Positions 5,162 to 6,048 of a DNA stretch of 6,048 nt are shown here, one piece after another; the first letter of the stretch is position 1, and each line of letters begins with the position of its first letter. This DNA comes from Verrucomicrobiia bacterium (GTDB lineage: Bacteria > Verrucomicrobiota > Verrucomicrobiia > CAIQCK01): the NCBI GenBank assembly GCA_026417675.1, contig JAOACV010000112.1, forward strand, positions 1-6,048, given 5' to 3'. The notes under the pieces are model-generated. The model saw nothing but the letters and a program-made list of their open reading frames with translations. It was not told the origin of the DNA and searched no databases. A program made the translations under genes and the position numbers.

Positions 5162-6048
5162 TCATTGCATCGCCGCCTTCGCCCGCTGCGCCAGGTCGGT
5201 GCCCAGCTTTTCCGCATCGCACGCATCGCCCGCCGTTTGATCACAAAAGCGGGCACGGCCGTCCGCCGCAAACACCGCGCCGCGCAGAACCAGCCGGTTC
5301 TCCGTCACCTCGGCGCAGGCCGCAATGGGGGTGCGACAACCGCCTTCGAGCGCGTGCGCAAATGCGCGTTCCGCCAGGGCGGCTTGGAATGTGGCGTAGT
5401 GGTTGATCGGGCGGAGCAGTTCCAGCGTGCGCGCGTCATCCGCCCGCGCTTCCAAACCGATGATGGCTTGACATGGCGCAGGCAGCATTTCGTCGAACGC
5501 GAAAGGATGCGCCACGAGCCCCCAGTCCGCCAGGTTCAGATTCAGCCGCGCTAAGCCCGCCGCGGCAAGCACGATGCCGTGCCAGTCGGCGCAGGCCCGC
5601 AGCTTCTCAAGTCGTGTCTCGACGTTGCCGCGAATGTCCGCAAGTTTCAGGTCCGGTCGCAGGGCGAGCAACTGTCCCCTGCGGCGCAAACTTCCCGTCG
5701 CGATCGTCGCGCCCGCGGGCATTTCACGCAGGGACGGTCCGCGCGAAATAAGCACATCGCGCGCGTCACCGCGTTTGGGCGTCGCTGCCAGAATCAACCT
5801 GGGCGGCAACGCCGTCGGCAAATCCTTCAAACTATGCACCGCAACGTTTACGCGGCGCCCCGCCAACGCCAGTTCGATTTCGCGCGTGAACAGTCCCTTC
5901 ACGCCCGCATCCGGCAGAACGGCGGGCCGCCTTTTCATATCCCCTGAGGTCTTGATGATCCTGAAATCGAACCGAAGGCGCGGATGCGCTCTGCGCAACA
6001 GATCCAGCGCCATGTTCGCCTGCGCGAGGGCCAGGGCACTGCCGCGCG
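5162..6048 (-). CDS. hemC: Hydroxymethylbilane synthase (porphobilinogen deaminase), 5'-truncated
   Basis: The enzyme joins four porphobilinogen molecules into hydroxymethylbilane in the cytoplasm. The frame stays open to the window edge: upstream of the Met at 6013 it reads RGSALALAQAN, the conserved HemC N-terminal motif, so that Met is internal and roughly 10 residues are missing. Numbering from the first full visible codon (6046): RIIKTSGD (29-36), GLFTREIELAL (51-61), VHSLKDLP (70-77) with the catalytic Asp at 75, ATGSLRRR (116-123), RGNVETRLEKL (139-149), and LEGGCRTPIAA (233-243) where Cys237 should anchor the dipyrromethane cofactor. The family's PxxGQGAxGIE stretch is altered to PAPCQAIIGLE (189-199), with Cys and Ala at normally glycine positions. 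The part after Cys237 (57 residues) is somewhat shorter than in E. coli. It is the first visible gene of the operon, 61 bases before cobA-hemD. Its stop is TGA at 5162-5164. Confidence 0.95.
   Translation of the reverse strand, partial: RGSALALAQANMALDLLRRAHPRLRFDFRIIKTSGDMKRRPAVLPDAGVKGLFTREIELALAGRRVNVAVHSLKDLPTALPPRLILAATPKRGDARDVLISRGPSLREMPAGATIATGSLRRRGQLLALRPDLKLADIRGNVETRLEKLRACADWHGIVLAAAGLARLNLNLADWGLVAHPFAFDEMLPAPCQAIIGLEARADDARTLELLRPINHYATFQAALAERAFAHALEGGCRTPIAACAEVTENRLVLRGAVFAADGRARFCDQTAGDACDAEKLGTDLAQRAKAAMQ

Overview
The window looks like a GC-rich bacterial chromosome fragment, most likely from the Planctomycetota-Verrucomicrobiota group. That placement is an inference from three things: a secreted FG-GAP/VCBS-repeat protein with a jelly-roll tail, a fused CobA-HemD enzyme beside hemC, and mostly weak Shine-Dalgarno sequences. 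No marker gene fixes the taxon.

Left part, plus strand. Positions 1-1011 hold the 3' end of a large, probably exported protein with two calcium-binding FG-GAP/VCBS-type repeats followed by a carbohydrate-binding-like beta-sandwich. Next are a possible small two-helix membrane protein (1081-1326) and, 22 bases on, a uroporphyrinogen-decarboxylase-superfamily protein (1349-2530). The latter carries the His-x-Cys...Cys zinc triad of MtaA/CmuA-type corrinoid methyltransferases and lacks the HemE signature. A gene-poor stretch (2531-3166) then holds one tiny Pro/Ala-rich lipoprotein gene (2756-2971) with a good ribosome binding site.

Right part, minus strand. Reading from the right edge, the operon is hemC (5' end cut by the window) - cobA-hemD fusion - small PGPGW-family membrane protein. 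HemC makes hydroxymethylbilane from porphobilinogen. The HemD domain closes it to uroporphyrinogen III, and the CobA domain methylates that to precorrin-2, so two genes cover the route from porphobilinogen to the siroheme/cobalamin branch while also supplying uroporphyrinogen III for heme. The two strands converge between 2972 and 3166.

Most interesting observation: the last sense codons of cobA-hemD form an A AAA AAG heptamer, directly followed by the TGA stop. A -1 slip there leads exactly into the reading frame of the overlapping membrane protein. The product would be a roughly 644-residue CobA-HemD-membrane fusion. Ordinary overlapping translation (ATG start inside cobA-hemD, or a GTGA start/stop overlap) is the simpler alternative, and no strong stimulatory hairpin is visible.
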